A DNA stretch of 55,067 nucleotides, from assembly GCA_030525875.1 (NCBI GenBank), contig JAUNDV010000014.1, forward strand, positions 1 to 55,067, in the 5' to 3' direction. The position numbers and the translations under genes were made by a program. Origin of the DNA: Eubacteriales bacterium (GTDB lineage: Bacteria > Bacillota > Clostridia > Lachnospirales > Lachnospiraceae). This document shows, one piece after another, positions 7,486-17,292 of this stretch (position 1 is its first letter; each line of letters opens with the position of its first letter). The notes under the pieces are model-generated. The model searched no databases, was not told the origin of the DNA, and saw only the letters and a list, made by a program, of their open reading frames with translations.

Positions 7486-8379
7486 ATGGCAGGCTTTGAG
7501 GAAAAAATCAAGTTAAAAACCAAAGAAGCGCTGATAGCTATAGAAGGATATCTTCCTTCAGAGGAAGGCCTACAGCATACAATACTGGAGGCTTGCGCTT
7601 ACTCTGTTGAAAATGGAGGAAAGAGATTAAGACCTATATTTATGCAGGCTGCATATGAGCTTTGTGGTGGTTCAATGGTAAGTGAGGAACTATATCCTTT
7701 CATGGCTGCCATGGAAATGATTCATTCATCATCATTAGTCCATGATGATCTGCCATGTATGGATAATGACAGACTTAGGAGAGGAAAGCCATCAACCTGG
7801 GCAAAATATGGTGAGGATATGGGAACGCTCACGGGTGATGCTCTTATGATTTATGCATTTGAAACAGCAGTAAAATCAATGGCTGATCCTAAAAAGAAAC
7901 TGGAAGCAATAAAAATACTTGCCGAAAAAACTGGTATTTTTGGAATGATAGGCGGACAGGTAGTAGATGTTGAGCTGACAGGAAAAAGACCTTCTGCCGA
8001 GCAGATAGAGTTTATTTATAAACTCAAGACAGGAGCATTGATAGAAGCTTCCTTCATGATAGGTGGAATCATAGCAGGTGCTGATGATGAAACGATAAAC
8101 AAATTAGAAAAAGCAGGCTCATATATAGGTATGGCATTCCAGATTCAGGATGATATTTTGGATGTTATTTCAAGTGAGGATGAGTTAGGAAAGCCAGTTA
8201 ATTCAGATATAAGAAATGAAAAGATTACATGGCTTAGCATTTATGGAATGGAACAGTCACTTAAGGATGTAGAGAGATTTACATCGGATGCTCTTCAATT
8301 ACTGTCAGAGATAAGAAAAAATGATGAAAAATCTTTTTTAGAGGAGCTGTGTCTGTATCTGATCAACCGAAAAAAATGA
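7486..8379 (+). CDS. ispA: Polyprenyl (farnesyl) diphosphate synthase
   Basis: A 297-residue trans-isoprenyl diphosphate synthase that adds IPP to allylic diphosphates to make the C15 precursor for undecaprenyl phosphate and quinones. The first aspartate-rich motif is DDLPCMD (residues 87-93), preceded by GGKRLRP for IPP binding, and the second is FQIQDDILD. The long spacing in the first motif is typical of bacterial FPP synthases. The start at 7486 is chosen over 7468, since GTGAGG in the xseB tail serves as ribosome binding site. Its place between xseB and dxs is the classical Firmicute arrangement. Confidence 0.94.
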   Translation: MAGFEEKIKLKTKEALIAIEGYLPSEEGLQHTILEACAYSVENGGKRLRPIFMQAAYELCGGSMVSEELYPFMAAMEMIHSSSLVHDDLPCMDNDRLRRGKPSTWAKYGEDMGTLTGDALMIYAFETAVKSMADPKKKLEAIKILAEKTGIFGMIGGQVVDVELTGKRPSAEQIEFIYKLKTGALIEASFMIGGIIAGADDETINKLEKAGSYIGMAFQIQDDILDVISSEDELGKPVNSDIRNEKITWLSIYGMEQSLKDVERFTSDALQLLSEIRKNDEKSFLEELCLYLINRKK

Positions 8380-8403
8380 TTAATTGAAAGGCGAAGCTGT
8401 CTG

Positions 8404-10287
8404 ATGTTATTAGATCATATAAACAGCCCGGAGGATTTAAGAAAGCTGACCTACCATCAGCTGGATATTTTATCCGGAGAAATAAGAAAATTTATCATAG
8501 AAAAAACAAGTCTTACTGGTGGGCATCTTGCCTCAAATTTAGGAGTTGTTGAGCTTAGCATTGCTTTATTTAGAACACTTAACATGCCAAAGGATAAGAT
8601 AATATGGGATGTTGGACATCAATCCTATACACATAAGATATTATCCGGAAGGAAGGATGAGTTTGAAAATTTAAGAAAAATGGGTGGAATAAGTGGATTT
8701 CCAAAAAGAAATGAAAGCCCATTTGATGCTTTTGATACAGGCCATAGCTCTACTTCTATTTCAGCAGGACTTGGAATGGCTCAGGGGCGAGATATAAAGG
8801 GTGAAGATTATACTGTTGTTTCTGTGATAGGAGATGGAGCACTTACAGGTGGAATGGCCTATGAAGCTCTTAATAATGCATCCCATATCAAAAAGAATTT
8901 TATAATTATTCTCAATGATAATAATATGTCGATTTCCCGAAATGTGGGAGGAATTTCAAACTACCTTAACGGCCTTCGTACTGACGAGGGATATAATCGC
9001 CTAAAGAGGGATGTAGAGTCAGGGCTTAGAGCGATTCCAAAGGTAGGAGATATTATTGCAGACAAGGTAAAGCAGACGAAGAATAGTCTAAAACAGATGG
9101 TAATCCCAGGTATGTTTTTTGAAGATATGGGACTTACATATCTTGGACCTGTAGATGGACATGATATAAGAGCATTAGAGAGAGCGCTTAAGGATGCAAA
9201 GAAATTAGACCATGCTGTAATTATCCATGTACTTACAAAAAAAGGAAAGGGATATGCTCCAGCAGAGAAGGAACCATGGCGTTTCCATGGAGTTGAACCG
9301 TTTGATATAAAAACTGGAAAAAGTCTGGCTGTAAAAAAAGGGAAATCATATACGCAGGTATTTTCAGATACGTTGATAGAGCTTGCAAAAGAGGATAAAA
9401 GCATAGTAGCGGTGACAGCAGCTATGCCTGATGGTACAGGACTCTCTGAATTTGCTAAAAAATATCCAGACAGATTCTTTGATGTAGGAATAGCGGAAGA
9501 GCATGCAGTTACAAATGCAGCAGGAATGGCAGCAGCAGGCTTAAAGCCAGTGGTAGCAGTTTATTCTTCATTTTTACAAAGAGGTTTTGATCAGATTGTT
9601 CATGATGTATGTTTGCAGAATTTACCTGTAGTATTTGCAGTAGACAGGGCAGGATTAGTTGGATCTGATGGAGAGACACATCAGGGAATATTTGATATTT
9701 CTTATCTTTCACAGATTCCAAATATGAAAGTATTAGCTCCTAAAAATGATACAGAATTAAAGCTGATGCTGAAATATGCATTTAATGACGGAGGGCCTGT
9801 TGCAATAAGATATCCAAGAGGAACGGCTTATACAGGCTTGGAAGAATATAAGGATGAAATAGAAACAGGACATTCCGAGATAATTAAGGATGGAGAGGAA
9901 ATAGCATTTTTTGCCTTAGGTTCAATGGTGAGTACAGCAGAGCATATATGTAGCAAGCTCGAATTAGAAGGATATAATCCAAGTCTTGTAAATGCAAGAT
10001 TTGCAAAGCCTATAGACAAGGATATGCTAGATCAGCTTTCTAAAAATCATAAGATAATAGTAACACTTGAAGAAAATGTGCAAAGAGGTGGAATGGGACA
10101 GGCTTGCTGTTCATATCTTCACAACAGACATCCTGAAGTAAAGCTTATAAATATTTCACTGCCAGATGCATATATAGAGCATGGCGATGTCAGTGCACTT
10201 AGAGAGATGCTTAAGATAGATTCTGACAGCATTATAATGAAGCTTAAGGAGGAGGGAGTATTTGAACTCATCTCCAAAAGGAATTGA
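8404..10287 (+). CDS. dxs: 1-deoxy-D-xylulose-5-phosphate synthase
   Basis: A 627-residue thiamine-diphosphate enzyme that condenses pyruvate and glyceraldehyde-3-phosphate, the first step of the MEP isoprenoid pathway. The thiamine-diphosphate motif runs from GDGALTGG to the NDNNMSIS block. DVGIAEEHAVTNAAGMA belongs to the pyrimidine-binding domain, and the C-terminal transketolase domain ends the protein. Length is typical. It shares the transcript with ispA, and ispF, the fifth-step enzyme, is at 35169 in the same window. The stop lies 2 bp before the tlyA start, so the two are probably translationally coupled. Confidence 0.97.
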   Translation: MLLDHINSPEDLRKLTYHQLDILSGEIRKFIIEKTSLTGGHLASNLGVVELSIALFRTLNMPKDKIIWDVGHQSYTHKILSGRKDEFENLRKMGGISGFPKRNESPFDAFDTGHSSTSISAGLGMAQGRDIKGEDYTVVSVIGDGALTGGMAYEALNNASHIKKNFIIILNDNNMSISRNVGGISNYLNGLRTDEGYNRLKRDVESGLRAIPKVGDIIADKVKQTKNSLKQMVIPGMFFEDMGLTYLGPVDGHDIRALERALKDAKKLDHAVIIHVLTKKGKGYAPAEKEPWRFHGVEPFDIKTGKSLAVKKGKSYTQVFSDTLIELAKEDKSIVAVTAAMPDGTGLSEFAKKYPDRFFDVGIAEEHAVTNAAGMAAAGLKPVVAVYSSFLQRGFDQIVHDVCLQNLPVVFAVDRAGLVGSDGETHQGIFDISYLSQIPNMKVLAPKNDTELKLMLKYAFNDGGPVAIRYPRGTAYTGLEEYKDEIETGHSEIIKDGEEIAFFALGSMVSTAEHICSKLELEGYNPSLVNARFAKPIDKDMLDQLSKNHKIIVTLEENVQRGGMGQACCSYLHNRHPEVKLINISLPDAYIEHGDVSALREMLKIDSDSIIMKLKEEGVFELISKRN

Positions 10288-10289
10288 TA

Positions 10290-11165
10290 ATGAAAGATAA
10301 GGCAAAGAAAAAAAGACTGGATATATTACTTACTGAAAGAGGTTTTACAGCAAGCAGAGAAAAGGCCAAAACAGTAATAATGAGTGGAATAGTATATGTA
10401 AATGGTCAAAAAGAAGATAAAGCTGGGTCAGTATTTTCAGATGATGAAGATACTGTGATAGAGGTTAGAGGCAATGTTCTGCCTTATGTATCACGAGGCG
10501 GCTTAAAGCTTGAAAAGGCAATAAATACCTTTGATGTAAAGCTTGATGGTGCCGTATGTATGGACATAGGTGCTTCTACAGGAGGCTTTACAGATTGCAT
10601 GCTGCAAAATGGTGCAAAAAAGGTATTTGCCGTAGATGTAGGTCATGGACAGCTGGATTGGAAGCTTAGGAATGATGAGCGAGTTGTCTGTATGGAAAAG
10701 ACAAATATCAGATATATTGAGCCAGAGCATATAGGCGGAGAAAAGCTTGATTTTGCTTCAGTAGATGTTTCATTTATATCACTTGATAAGGTACTTCCGG
10801 CAGCAAAGCCACTACTTAAGGAAAATGCTGAAATGGTATGCCTTATTAAGCCTCAGTTCGAAGCTGGAAGAAATGAGGTTGGTAAAAAGGGCGTTGTAAG
10901 GGATAAGAAGGTCCATGAAGCTGTAATCCAAAAGATAGTAAAGCTTAGCACTTCGCTTGATTTTGAAATACTTGGACTTACATTTAGCCCTGTAAAGGGA
11001 CCTGAAGGGAATATAGAATATCTCATATATATTAGAAATAAATTAAGTGATATTTCTAAGGATAAAGAGGTAGTTTGTGAAGATTCAGACTACGATTTGC
11101 CATCAGAAAGATTGGGAGAAATAAGCAGACTTGTGGATGAGGCGCATGCAGCTTTAGACAAGTAA
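10290..11165 (+). CDS. tlyA: TlyA family rRNA 2'-O-methyltransferase
   Basis: A 291-residue protein with an N-terminal S4 RNA-binding domain (about 6-70) and an FtsJ-type Rossmann methyltransferase domain (about 60-250). The SAM-binding segment is CMDIGASTGGFTDCML, followed by VFAVDVGHGQLDWKLR. Homologues methylate ribosomal RNA cytidines; the older label 'hemolysin A' is misleading. The start at 10290 follows an AAAAGGAA site that overlaps the end of dxs. About 35 acidic residues extend past the methyltransferase domain. Confidence 0.94.
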   Translation: MKDKAKKKRLDILLTERGFTASREKAKTVIMSGIVYVNGQKEDKAGSVFSDDEDTVIEVRGNVLPYVSRGGLKLEKAINTFDVKLDGAVCMDIGASTGGFTDCMLQNGAKKVFAVDVGHGQLDWKLRNDERVVCMEKTNIRYIEPEHIGGEKLDFASVDVSFISLDKVLPAAKPLLKENAEMVCLIKPQFEAGRNEVGKKGVVRDKKVHEAVIQKIVKLSTSLDFEILGLTFSPVKGPEGNIEYLIYIRNKLSDISKDKEVVCEDSDYDLPSERLGEISRLVDEAHAALDK

Positions 11166-11183
11166 GACTAAGGATTAGTTTGT

Positions 11184-12011
11184 ATGAAACGTTTTTTTAT
11201 AATAGTCAATTCAGATAAGGAACTGGCTGAAGAAACAAAACAAAATATAGAAGAGTATTTAAAAAAGGCTGGAAGTGATATAGATGTATCAGTCTGGAAT
11301 GGACCAAAGTCTGATGAATATCCAATTCCTGATGGAACAGAGTGCATTATAACAGTTGGAGGAGACGGAACTTTAATTCAGGCTGCCAGAGCAACTGTCA
11401 ACAGAAAGATACCGCTTATCGGAATCAATAGAGGGCATATGGGATATCTTACGGAGCTTCATGCAGAGGAAGGTCTTTACAAGGCTCTTGACAGGCTTCT
11501 TCAAAATGATTTTGAAATAGAAGAAAGAATGATGCTTGTAGCAAAGGTCAAGAGAGGAAAAAGATATATATATAAGGACATTGCTCTTAACGAAGTTCTT
11601 CTGGGAAGACATGGATCTTTGCATACCATAAAATTTAATGTATATGTAAATAATACCCTGCTTAATGATTACAGTGCAGATGGAATTCTTGTAGCTACGC
11701 CTACAGGTACTACAGCATATTCTCTTTCTGCTGGAGGGGCAATAGCAAAGCCGCAGGCTAAGCTGATAATACTTACACCTATATGTTCACATGCTATGAA
11801 TGCCAGATCAATAATCCTTCCGCCAGAGGATAAAATAAAGCTGGTTGTCTGTTCGGAAGACCAGCTTATAGCCTGTGATGGAGATTCAGTTATGAAGCTT
11901 GAAACCGGAGATGAAATATATATAGAAAAGTCTGAGCATAAAACCAGATTTATAAAGCTAAAAAATGAATCATTTTTGGAAACCTTGAGAGATAAGATGA
12001 CAGTTGTATAA
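11184..12011 (+). CDS. nadK: NAD kinase
   Basis: A 275-residue kinase that makes NADP from NAD using ATP or polyphosphate. The GGDGTLIQAAR motif (about residues 59-69) and the glycine-rich ATPTGTTAYSLSAGG loop (about 170-184) are the two conserved signatures, and the length is standard. It lies 18 bp after tlyA and 37 bp before argR, the usual place in Clostridia. The ribosome binding site is poor, which suggests dependence on upstream translation. Confidence 0.96.
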   Translation: MKRFFIIVNSDKELAEETKQNIEEYLKKAGSDIDVSVWNGPKSDEYPIPDGTECIITVGGDGTLIQAARATVNRKIPLIGINRGHMGYLTELHAEEGLYKALDRLLQNDFEIEERMMLVAKVKRGKRYIYKDIALNEVLLGRHGSLHTIKFNVYVNNTLLNDYSADGILVATPTGTTAYSLSAGGAIAKPQAKLIILTPICSHAMNARSIILPPEDKIKLVVCSEDQLIACDGDSVMKLETGDEIYIEKSEHKTRFIKLKNESFLETLRDKMTVV

Positions 12012-12048
12012 GAGCTACTAAAGTTAATAGTAGATTATGGAGGTACAT

Positions 12049-12501
12049 ATGAAGGTAGGAAGGCAGGCAAAGATAGTAGAGCTGATAGGCAGATATGATA
12101 TTGAAACACAGGAAGAATTGTGTGAAAGATTAAATATTGAAGGATATGATGTAACTCAGGCAACAGTATCCAGAGATATAAGAGCGCTTAAGCTGACTAA
12201 GGTTATAACTGCAAGCGGCAGACAGTGTTACAAGGTTATAGAGGGAAATACCGATTATTCAAAAAGATTTATTAATATTCTTAGAGATGGTTTTGTTTCA
12301 GCAGATATGGCTCAAAATATATTAGTCATAAAGACAGTATCAGGAATGGCTATGGCTGTTGCTACAGCTATTGACTCCTTGAATTACAATGAGATAGTCG
12401 GATGTATAGCTGGTGATGATACAATCATGCTTGCGATAAGGACTGTAGATGACTGTCTTGAAGTGATGAAGAAAATAAGAGAGCTTGTTAATGAAAAGTA
12501 A
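12049..12501 (+). CDS. argR: Arginine repressor
   Basis: A 150-residue hexameric regulator of arginine metabolism. The N-terminal winged helix is recognisable from RQAKIVELIGRYDIETQEEL and QATVSRDIRALKL. The C-terminal oligomerisation and arginine-binding domain contains GCIAGDDTIMLAIR. The ATG at 12049 has GGAGG six bases upstream, so an in-frame ATG at 12037 is rejected. It is conserved next to recN across Firmicutes, probably without a functional link. Confidence 0.96.
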   Translation: MKVGRQAKIVELIGRYDIETQEELCERLNIEGYDVTQATVSRDIRALKLTKVITASGRQCYKVIEGNTDYSKRFINILRDGFVSADMAQNILVIKTVSGMAMAVATAIDSLNYNEIVGCIAGDDTIMLAIRTVDDCLEVMKKIRELVNEK

Positions 12502-12527
12502 AACTTAATTTATAAAAGGATAAATAT

Positions 12528-14201
12528 ATGCTGCTTGAATTAAATGTTAAAAATATAGCACTCATAAAAGATATATCTGTTACATTTGAAAAAGGATTAA
12601 ATATCATGACGGGAGAAACGGGAACAGGAAAATCTGTGATTATCGGTTCTGCCGTTTTGTGCATGGGTGGAAAGGCAAAGACAGATATAATCAGAAAGGG
12701 TGCTGATTATGCATATGTAGAAATGGTTTTTTCGCTTGATGACAGCTATAGAAGGAAAAAACTTGAAGAAATGGGTTTTTCTGTAGAAGACGGTATTATA
12801 AGTCTTAGCAGAAAAATTATGCCACAAAGAAGTATAAATAAAATAAATGGTGAAACAGTCAATCTGTCCATGCTTAGAGAAGTAAGTGGACTTTTTATAG
12901 ATATATATGGGCAGAATGAGCACCAGTCTCTTCTAAATAACAAAAAGCATCTTGAAATTCTGGATATGTATATGGGCGATGAGGCAGAAGAAATTCTTAT
13001 AAAGCAAAAAGCACTGTATAAGGAATGGCAGGATGCAAAGCACAAGCTTGAAAAATTCGACTTAGATGAAAAACAAAGACTTAGAGAAATTGATATAGAT
13101 GAGTACGAATTAGAAGAAATAGATAATGCAAAAATCTCAGAAAATGAAGAGGAAGAGCTTCTAAAAAAATACAAAAAACTAAAAAATGCGAGAAATATAA
13201 TTGAATATGTTAATAATGCGTATGAATACATAGATTCTTTGGATATTGGAATACCATCTTCTGAAATAAATCATGCACTCAAATTTGATGACAGTCTTAA
13301 AGAGATATATGATACTTTATGTGATGCGGACAGTATATTAAGTGGTATAAGAAGAGAGCTCAGGGAATATATTGAAAATATAGATATTGACGAAGAGGAT
13401 TTTGCACTTACCGAGCAAAGACTGGATGAAGTACGTAATATTAAAGCTAAGTATGGACAGAGCTTTGAAGAAATTACAAGCTATAGAAACAGGCTTGAAG
13501 AAAGACTTAATGAGCTCTATGAGTATGATAAGAATCTGGAAAAAGCAAAAAAACAGCTTGCGGACAGCTTTAATAGACTTGAAGAAAACTCCAGGATGCT
13601 TCACGAAAAAAGAATGGAGTTTTCGTTGGGACTTTGCAATAAAGTGAGGGAAGAACTTTTAGAGCTTGGATTTAATAGTGTCGAGCTTGAGCTTGCTTTT
13701 GAAGAAAAAACACCTCAGGCAGATGGAAAGGATATAGTTACATTTTGCATTTCACTTAACCTGGGAGAAAAGAAAAGGCCTATTGGCGAGGCTTGTTCAG
13801 GTGGTGAATTATCCAGAATAATGCTTGCAATAAAGACTGTATTATCAAAGTCAGATGGAGTATCGACCTTGATTTTTGATGAAATAGATACAGGAATAAG
13901 CGGAAGAACAGCTCAAAGAGTTTCAGAAAAGCTTCATCTTATAGCCTTGGAACAGCAGGTTATCTGTATTACACATCTTCCTCAGATAGCAGCTATGGCA
14001 GATATACATTTTGTAATAAAAAAATATGAACAGGACGGAAGAAACACAACAGTTATAGAAAAGCTTGCAGAAGCTAATATAGAGGAAGAGCTTGCCAGAC
14101 TGCTTGGAGGAGCAGAGCTTACAAGTACGGTATATGAAAATGCAAGAGAAATGAAAAAACTTGCAGATAAGTATAAAAACAAACAGCTTCATAACTGTTA
14201 A
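12528..14201 (+). CDS. recN: DNA repair protein RecN
   Basis: A 557-residue SMC-like ATPase acting early in double-strand break repair. Walker A is GETGTGKS (residues 29-36), the signature motif is CSGGELSRIMLAIK and Walker B is LIFDEIDTGISG, separated by a long coiled coil (about 150-370) rich in E, K and L. The length is normal. It closes the housekeeping block. In sporulating Firmicutes spoIVB and spo0A usually come next, whereas here a glycogen synthase follows. Confidence 0.96.
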   Translation: MLLELNVKNIALIKDISVTFEKGLNIMTGETGTGKSVIIGSAVLCMGGKAKTDIIRKGADYAYVEMVFSLDDSYRRKKLEEMGFSVEDGIISLSRKIMPQRSINKINGETVNLSMLREVSGLFIDIYGQNEHQSLLNNKKHLEILDMYMGDEAEEILIKQKALYKEWQDAKHKLEKFDLDEKQRLREIDIDEYELEEIDNAKISENEEEELLKKYKKLKNARNIIEYVNNAYEYIDSLDIGIPSSEINHALKFDDSLKEIYDTLCDADSILSGIRRELREYIENIDIDEEDFALTEQRLDEVRNIKAKYGQSFEEITSYRNRLEERLNELYEYDKNLEKAKKQLADSFNRLEENSRMLHEKRMEFSLGLCNKVREELLELGFNSVELELAFEEKTPQADGKDIVTFCISLNLGEKKRPIGEACSGGELSRIMLAIKTVLSKSDGVSTLIFDEIDTGISGRTAQRVSEKLHLIALEQQVICITHLPQIAAMADIHFVIKKYEQDGRNTTVIEKLAEANIEEELARLLGGAELTSTVYENAREMKKLADKYKNKQLHNC

Positions 14202-14215
14202 TTGAATGCACGTTA

Positions 14216-14224
14216 TGTTATAAT
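14216..14224 (+). promoter_or_regulatory. Probable extended -10 promoter of glgA
   Basis: TATAAT at 14219-14224 with TG at 14216-14217 forms an extended -10 in the recN-glgA gap, 71 bp before the glgA ATG. No good -35 hexamer is visible. Confidence 0.5.
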
Positions 14225-14294
14225 CACAGATATAGATTTAATCTATTAAAGGTATTAGTTTATTTATTATAATGATTATTTAAGGGGGATCGAT

Positions 14295-15740
14295 ATGAAA
14301 AAGATTCTTATGCTTGCGAGTGAAGCTGTTCCATTTATAAAGACAGGCGGACTTGCTGACGTTGTAGGTTCATTGCCAAGAAAAATGGATAAAAAATATT
14401 TCGACTGCAGAATAATGATTCCAAAGTACACCTGTATCAAACAGGAAATGAAAGAAAAAATGGAATATGTTACACATTTTTATATGAAGTATCTTGGAGA
14501 AGATAAGTATGTTGGAATTCTTAAGTCTGAAATAGAAGGTATTACCTATTACTTTATAGACAATGAAGAATATTTTTCAGGAAATTCACCTTATGGAGAC
14601 TGGCTGTGGGATCTTCAGAAATTCTGTTTTTTCCAGAAGGCAGCTCTTAACTCTCTTCCTCTTATTGGTTTCAGACCGGATGTTATTCATTGCCATGACT
14701 GGCAGACAGGATTAGTACCTGTTTATCTCCATGATGATTATGAGGGCGGAGATTTTTACAGAGGAATAAAATCTGTATTTACAATTCACAATCTTAAATT
14801 TCAGGGAGTATGGGATGTAAAGACTGTAAGATATCTTTCAGAGCTTTCAGACTATTATTTCACTCCGGATAAACTAGAAGCTTATAAGGATGGTAATCTT
14901 TTAAAGGGCGGAGTTGTATATGCTGACAGAGTAACTACTGTTTCAAGAAGCTATGCGGAAGAAATAAAATCAGAATTTTACGGTGAAGGTTTAGATGGCT
15001 TGTTAAGAGCCAGATCAAATTCTTTGAGAGGAATTGTCAATGGAATAGATTATAAGGAATTTGATCCTGAGACCGACTCTAAGATTGCTTTTAACTACAA
15101 TCAGATGAATTTTAGAAAAGAAAAGAAGAGAGATAAAGAAGAGCTTCAAAAATCTCTTGGACTTCCAGTTGATAAAAATAAATTCATGATTGGAATAGTT
15201 TCAAGATTAACAAGTCAGAAGGGACTGGATCTGGTTTCCTGTGTAATGGATGAAATATGTACAGATGATGTTCAGTTTGTAGTGCTTGGTACTGGAGATG
15301 AGCAATATGAAAACATGTTCAGACACTATGCATGGAAGTATCCTGAGAGAGTTTCGGCTCAGATATATTACTCTGATGATCTTGCACACAAGATCTATGC
15401 TGGATGTGATGCGTATCTTATGCCATCTTTATTTGAACCATGTGGACTTTCACAGCTTATAGCTTTAAGATATGGAACTGTACCTATAGTAAGAGAGACA
15501 GGCGGACTTAAGGATACTGTAGAGGCATACAATGAATTTGAAAGCACGGGAACAGGATTTTCATTTGCAAATTACAATGCTCATGAGATGCTTGGTACAA
15601 TAAATTATGCAAAATCCGTTTATTATAACAGAAGACGTGAATGGAATAAGATAATTGACAGGGCAATGTTAAAGGATTTTTCATGGAATTCTTCAGCACT
15701 TGAGTATCAGGCACTTTATGATGAATTGATAGGATATTAA
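14295..15740 (+). CDS. glgA: Glycogen synthase (ADP-glucose type)
   Basis: A 481-residue GT5 glycosyltransferase that extends alpha-1,4-glucan from ADP-glucose. The N-terminal KTGGLADVVGSLP (from Lys16) binds the nucleotide sugar, DVIHCHDWQTGLVP lies near the active site, and the C-terminal LFEPCGLSQLIALRYGTVP contains the conserved acidic motif. Length is typical. No glgB, glgC, glgD or glgP gene is nearby, so it is a stand-alone locus. The AAGGGGGA ribosome binding site is strong. Confidence 0.96.
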   Translation: MKKILMLASEAVPFIKTGGLADVVGSLPRKMDKKYFDCRIMIPKYTCIKQEMKEKMEYVTHFYMKYLGEDKYVGILKSEIEGITYYFIDNEEYFSGNSPYGDWLWDLQKFCFFQKAALNSLPLIGFRPDVIHCHDWQTGLVPVYLHDDYEGGDFYRGIKSVFTIHNLKFQGVWDVKTVRYLSELSDYYFTPDKLEAYKDGNLLKGGVVYADRVTTVSRSYAEEIKSEFYGEGLDGLLRARSNSLRGIVNGIDYKEFDPETDSKIAFNYNQMNFRKEKKRDKEELQKSLGLPVDKNKFMIGIVSRLTSQKGLDLVSCVMDEICTDDVQFVVLGTGDEQYENMFRHYAWKYPERVSAQIYYSDDLAHKIYAGCDAYLMPSLFEPCGLSQLIALRYGTVPIVRETGGLKDTVEAYNEFESTGTGFSFANYNAHEMLGTINYAKSVYYNRRREWNKIIDRAMLKDFSWNSSALEYQALYDELIGY

Positions 15741-15768
15741 GCTTATAACATAATAAAAAGGGCAGAAG

Positions 15769-16230
15769 ATGAATATTTGGGAGCAGATAATATCAAATCA
15801 GGTTTTAGTATCAGCGGCTTTGGCCTGGTTAGTTGCACAGGTTCTTAAAACAATTATAGATTTTAAGGTATATAAGTCATTTAATCCTGAGAGACTGGTT
15901 GGATCAGGAGGAATGCCAAGTTCACATTCATCTACGGTTTGTGCACTTACAACCTCAGCTTTTATGGAGTATGGAGCTGGTTCGTTTGAATTTGCTATTT
16001 GCTTTGTTTTAGCCATGATAGTTATGTATGATGCCATGGGAGTCAGACTTGAAACCGGCAAGCAGGCTGTAGTATTAAATGCTTTGCTAAGAGAAAATCC
16101 TTTTGAATGGAAAGGGGATATTCTGGACGAGAAGCTAAAGGAGTTCGTTGGACATACTCCGCTTCAGGTCTTTGCAGGAGCAATTTTAGGTATAGTAATG
16201 GCTTTAGTTATAGGAATCAATTTTTACTGA
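15769..16230 (+). CDS. Divergent PAP2 family (DUF212) membrane protein
   Basis: A 153-residue membrane protein of the DUF212/YuiD family, related to acid phosphatase/haloperoxidase (PAP2) proteins. Visible signatures are GGMPSSHSSTVCAL, the phosphate-binding part, and MYDAMGVRLETGKQAVVLN, followed by LKEFVGHTPLQVFAGA and a last membrane segment. The reaction is not known. It lies 28 bp after glgA with an AAAGGGCAG site and 30 bp before the lipoprotein gene, so all three may be cotranscribed. Confidence 0.92.
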   Translation: MNIWEQIISNQVLVSAALAWLVAQVLKTIIDFKVYKSFNPERLVGSGGMPSSHSSTVCALTTSAFMEYGAGSFEFAICFVLAMIVMYDAMGVRLETGKQAVVLNALLRENPFEWKGDILDEKLKEFVGHTPLQVFAGAILGIVMALVIGINFY

Positions 16231-16260
16231 TACAGATATTAAATCCGAAGGAGTAGCTGT

Positions 16261-17259
16261 TTGTTGAATTTTTTTATTAATAACAAAAAAATAATAAAAA
16301 AGTATATTTTGTTAGTGACGATACTTGTTGTATCGTCACTTTCGATGTCTGCATGTAAAGGAATAGAGCTTGAAAATAAAACAGAACAGGTAGAAGGCTA
16401 TAGTCAAAGTGAAGCAATGATTCTTCTTGTTAATGAACGCAACAGATATGAGAAGGCTTATACCAGTGATATATGGAAGCTTGTGGTTGATGATAGTGGA
16501 AATACATTTGATAAGCTTCTCGTACAAAATGTAAAATCATATATGGAGCAGATAAAGCTTTTATGTATGCTTGCTGAAGAAAGAGGCATAACAGTAAATA
16601 GCCAGGAAAGAGATGAGATAAGAAAATTAAGTGAAAAATATATGGCATCTCTTACAGAAGCTGATCTAAACGCCATAGGCTGTTCAAGCGATGATATTCA
16701 GGATGTATATACTGACTATTATCAGGCCAATAAGCTTATACATTCCTTAACAGAGGCAATTGATAGCGATATCAGTGATTCAGAGGCAAAGGTTATTAAG
16801 GTACAGCAGATAGTTACCTCATCACTCAAGAAAGCAAAGGCCATATTAAAAAAGATCAAGATAGATAATTCGGATTTTGAAACCATGGCAACCAGATATT
16901 CCGAATTTGAAAATGCAGAAATAGTACTCGAAAGAGGAAAGGGAGACGGACTTTATGAAAATACAGCATTTTCATTAGATGAAGGTGAAGTCTCAAATAT
17001 TCTTGTAATAGATGGGATGTTTTATATTATAAAGTGTACAGACGGATATGATGAAGAAGCAACACTTAAGAGAAAAGAAAGTCTCCAAAATGCAATAAAT
17101 AATAAAACATTCCAGGAAGCTTATGCTCCTTACAAGCAGGATCACAATATAAGTTTTTCAGATAAATTCTGGAAAGAAATAAGCTTCACAGATGAAAATC
17201 TGTCAACTACAGATAATTTTTTTGATATGTACAGGGAAGAATTTCCTGAGTATTCATAA
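16261..17259 (+). CDS. Lipoprotein with PpiC-type peptidyl-prolyl isomerase region
   Basis: A 332-residue exported protein that starts at TTG: AAGGAG lies seven bases upstream and no ATG fits the signal peptide. The signal is of lipoprotein type, with a hydrophobic stretch then LSMSAC giving a lipidated Cys near residue 33. A helical, SurA-N-like region (about 45-170) leads into a parvulin-like segment (about 175-275) containing FETMATRYSE, GDGLYENTAFSLDEGEVS and FYIIKC. It resembles PrsA-type extracytoplasmic foldases, but catalytic residues cannot be confirmed by eye. Confidence 0.8.
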   Translation: MLNFFINNKKIIKKYILLVTILVVSSLSMSACKGIELENKTEQVEGYSQSEAMILLVNERNRYEKAYTSDIWKLVVDDSGNTFDKLLVQNVKSYMEQIKLLCMLAEERGITVNSQERDEIRKLSEKYMASLTEADLNAIGCSSDDIQDVYTDYYQANKLIHSLTEAIDSDISDSEAKVIKVQQIVTSSLKKAKAILKKIKIDNSDFETMATRYSEFENAEIVLERGKGDGLYENTAFSLDEGEVSNILVIDGMFYIIKCTDGYDEEATLKRKESLQNAINNKTFQEAYAPYKQDHNISFSDKFWKEISFTDENLSTTDNFFDMYREEFPEYS

Positions 17260-17292
17260 AAAACAATGAATAATAAAAGGATGGACAATTAT

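Noticed and set aside
8961-9404. Minus-strand reading frame of 147 codons within dxs
   Set aside because: Shadow of a conserved coding sequence with no promoter or Shine-Dalgarno.
10284-11165. Hemolysin function for the TlyA-family gene
   Set aside because: S4 plus FtsJ-like domains show an RNA methyltransferase; haemolysis is a historic label.
12746-13231. Minus-strand reading frame of 161 codons within recN
   Set aside because: Serine/phenylalanine-rich translation typical of the shadow of an E/K-rich coiled coil; no ribosome binding site.
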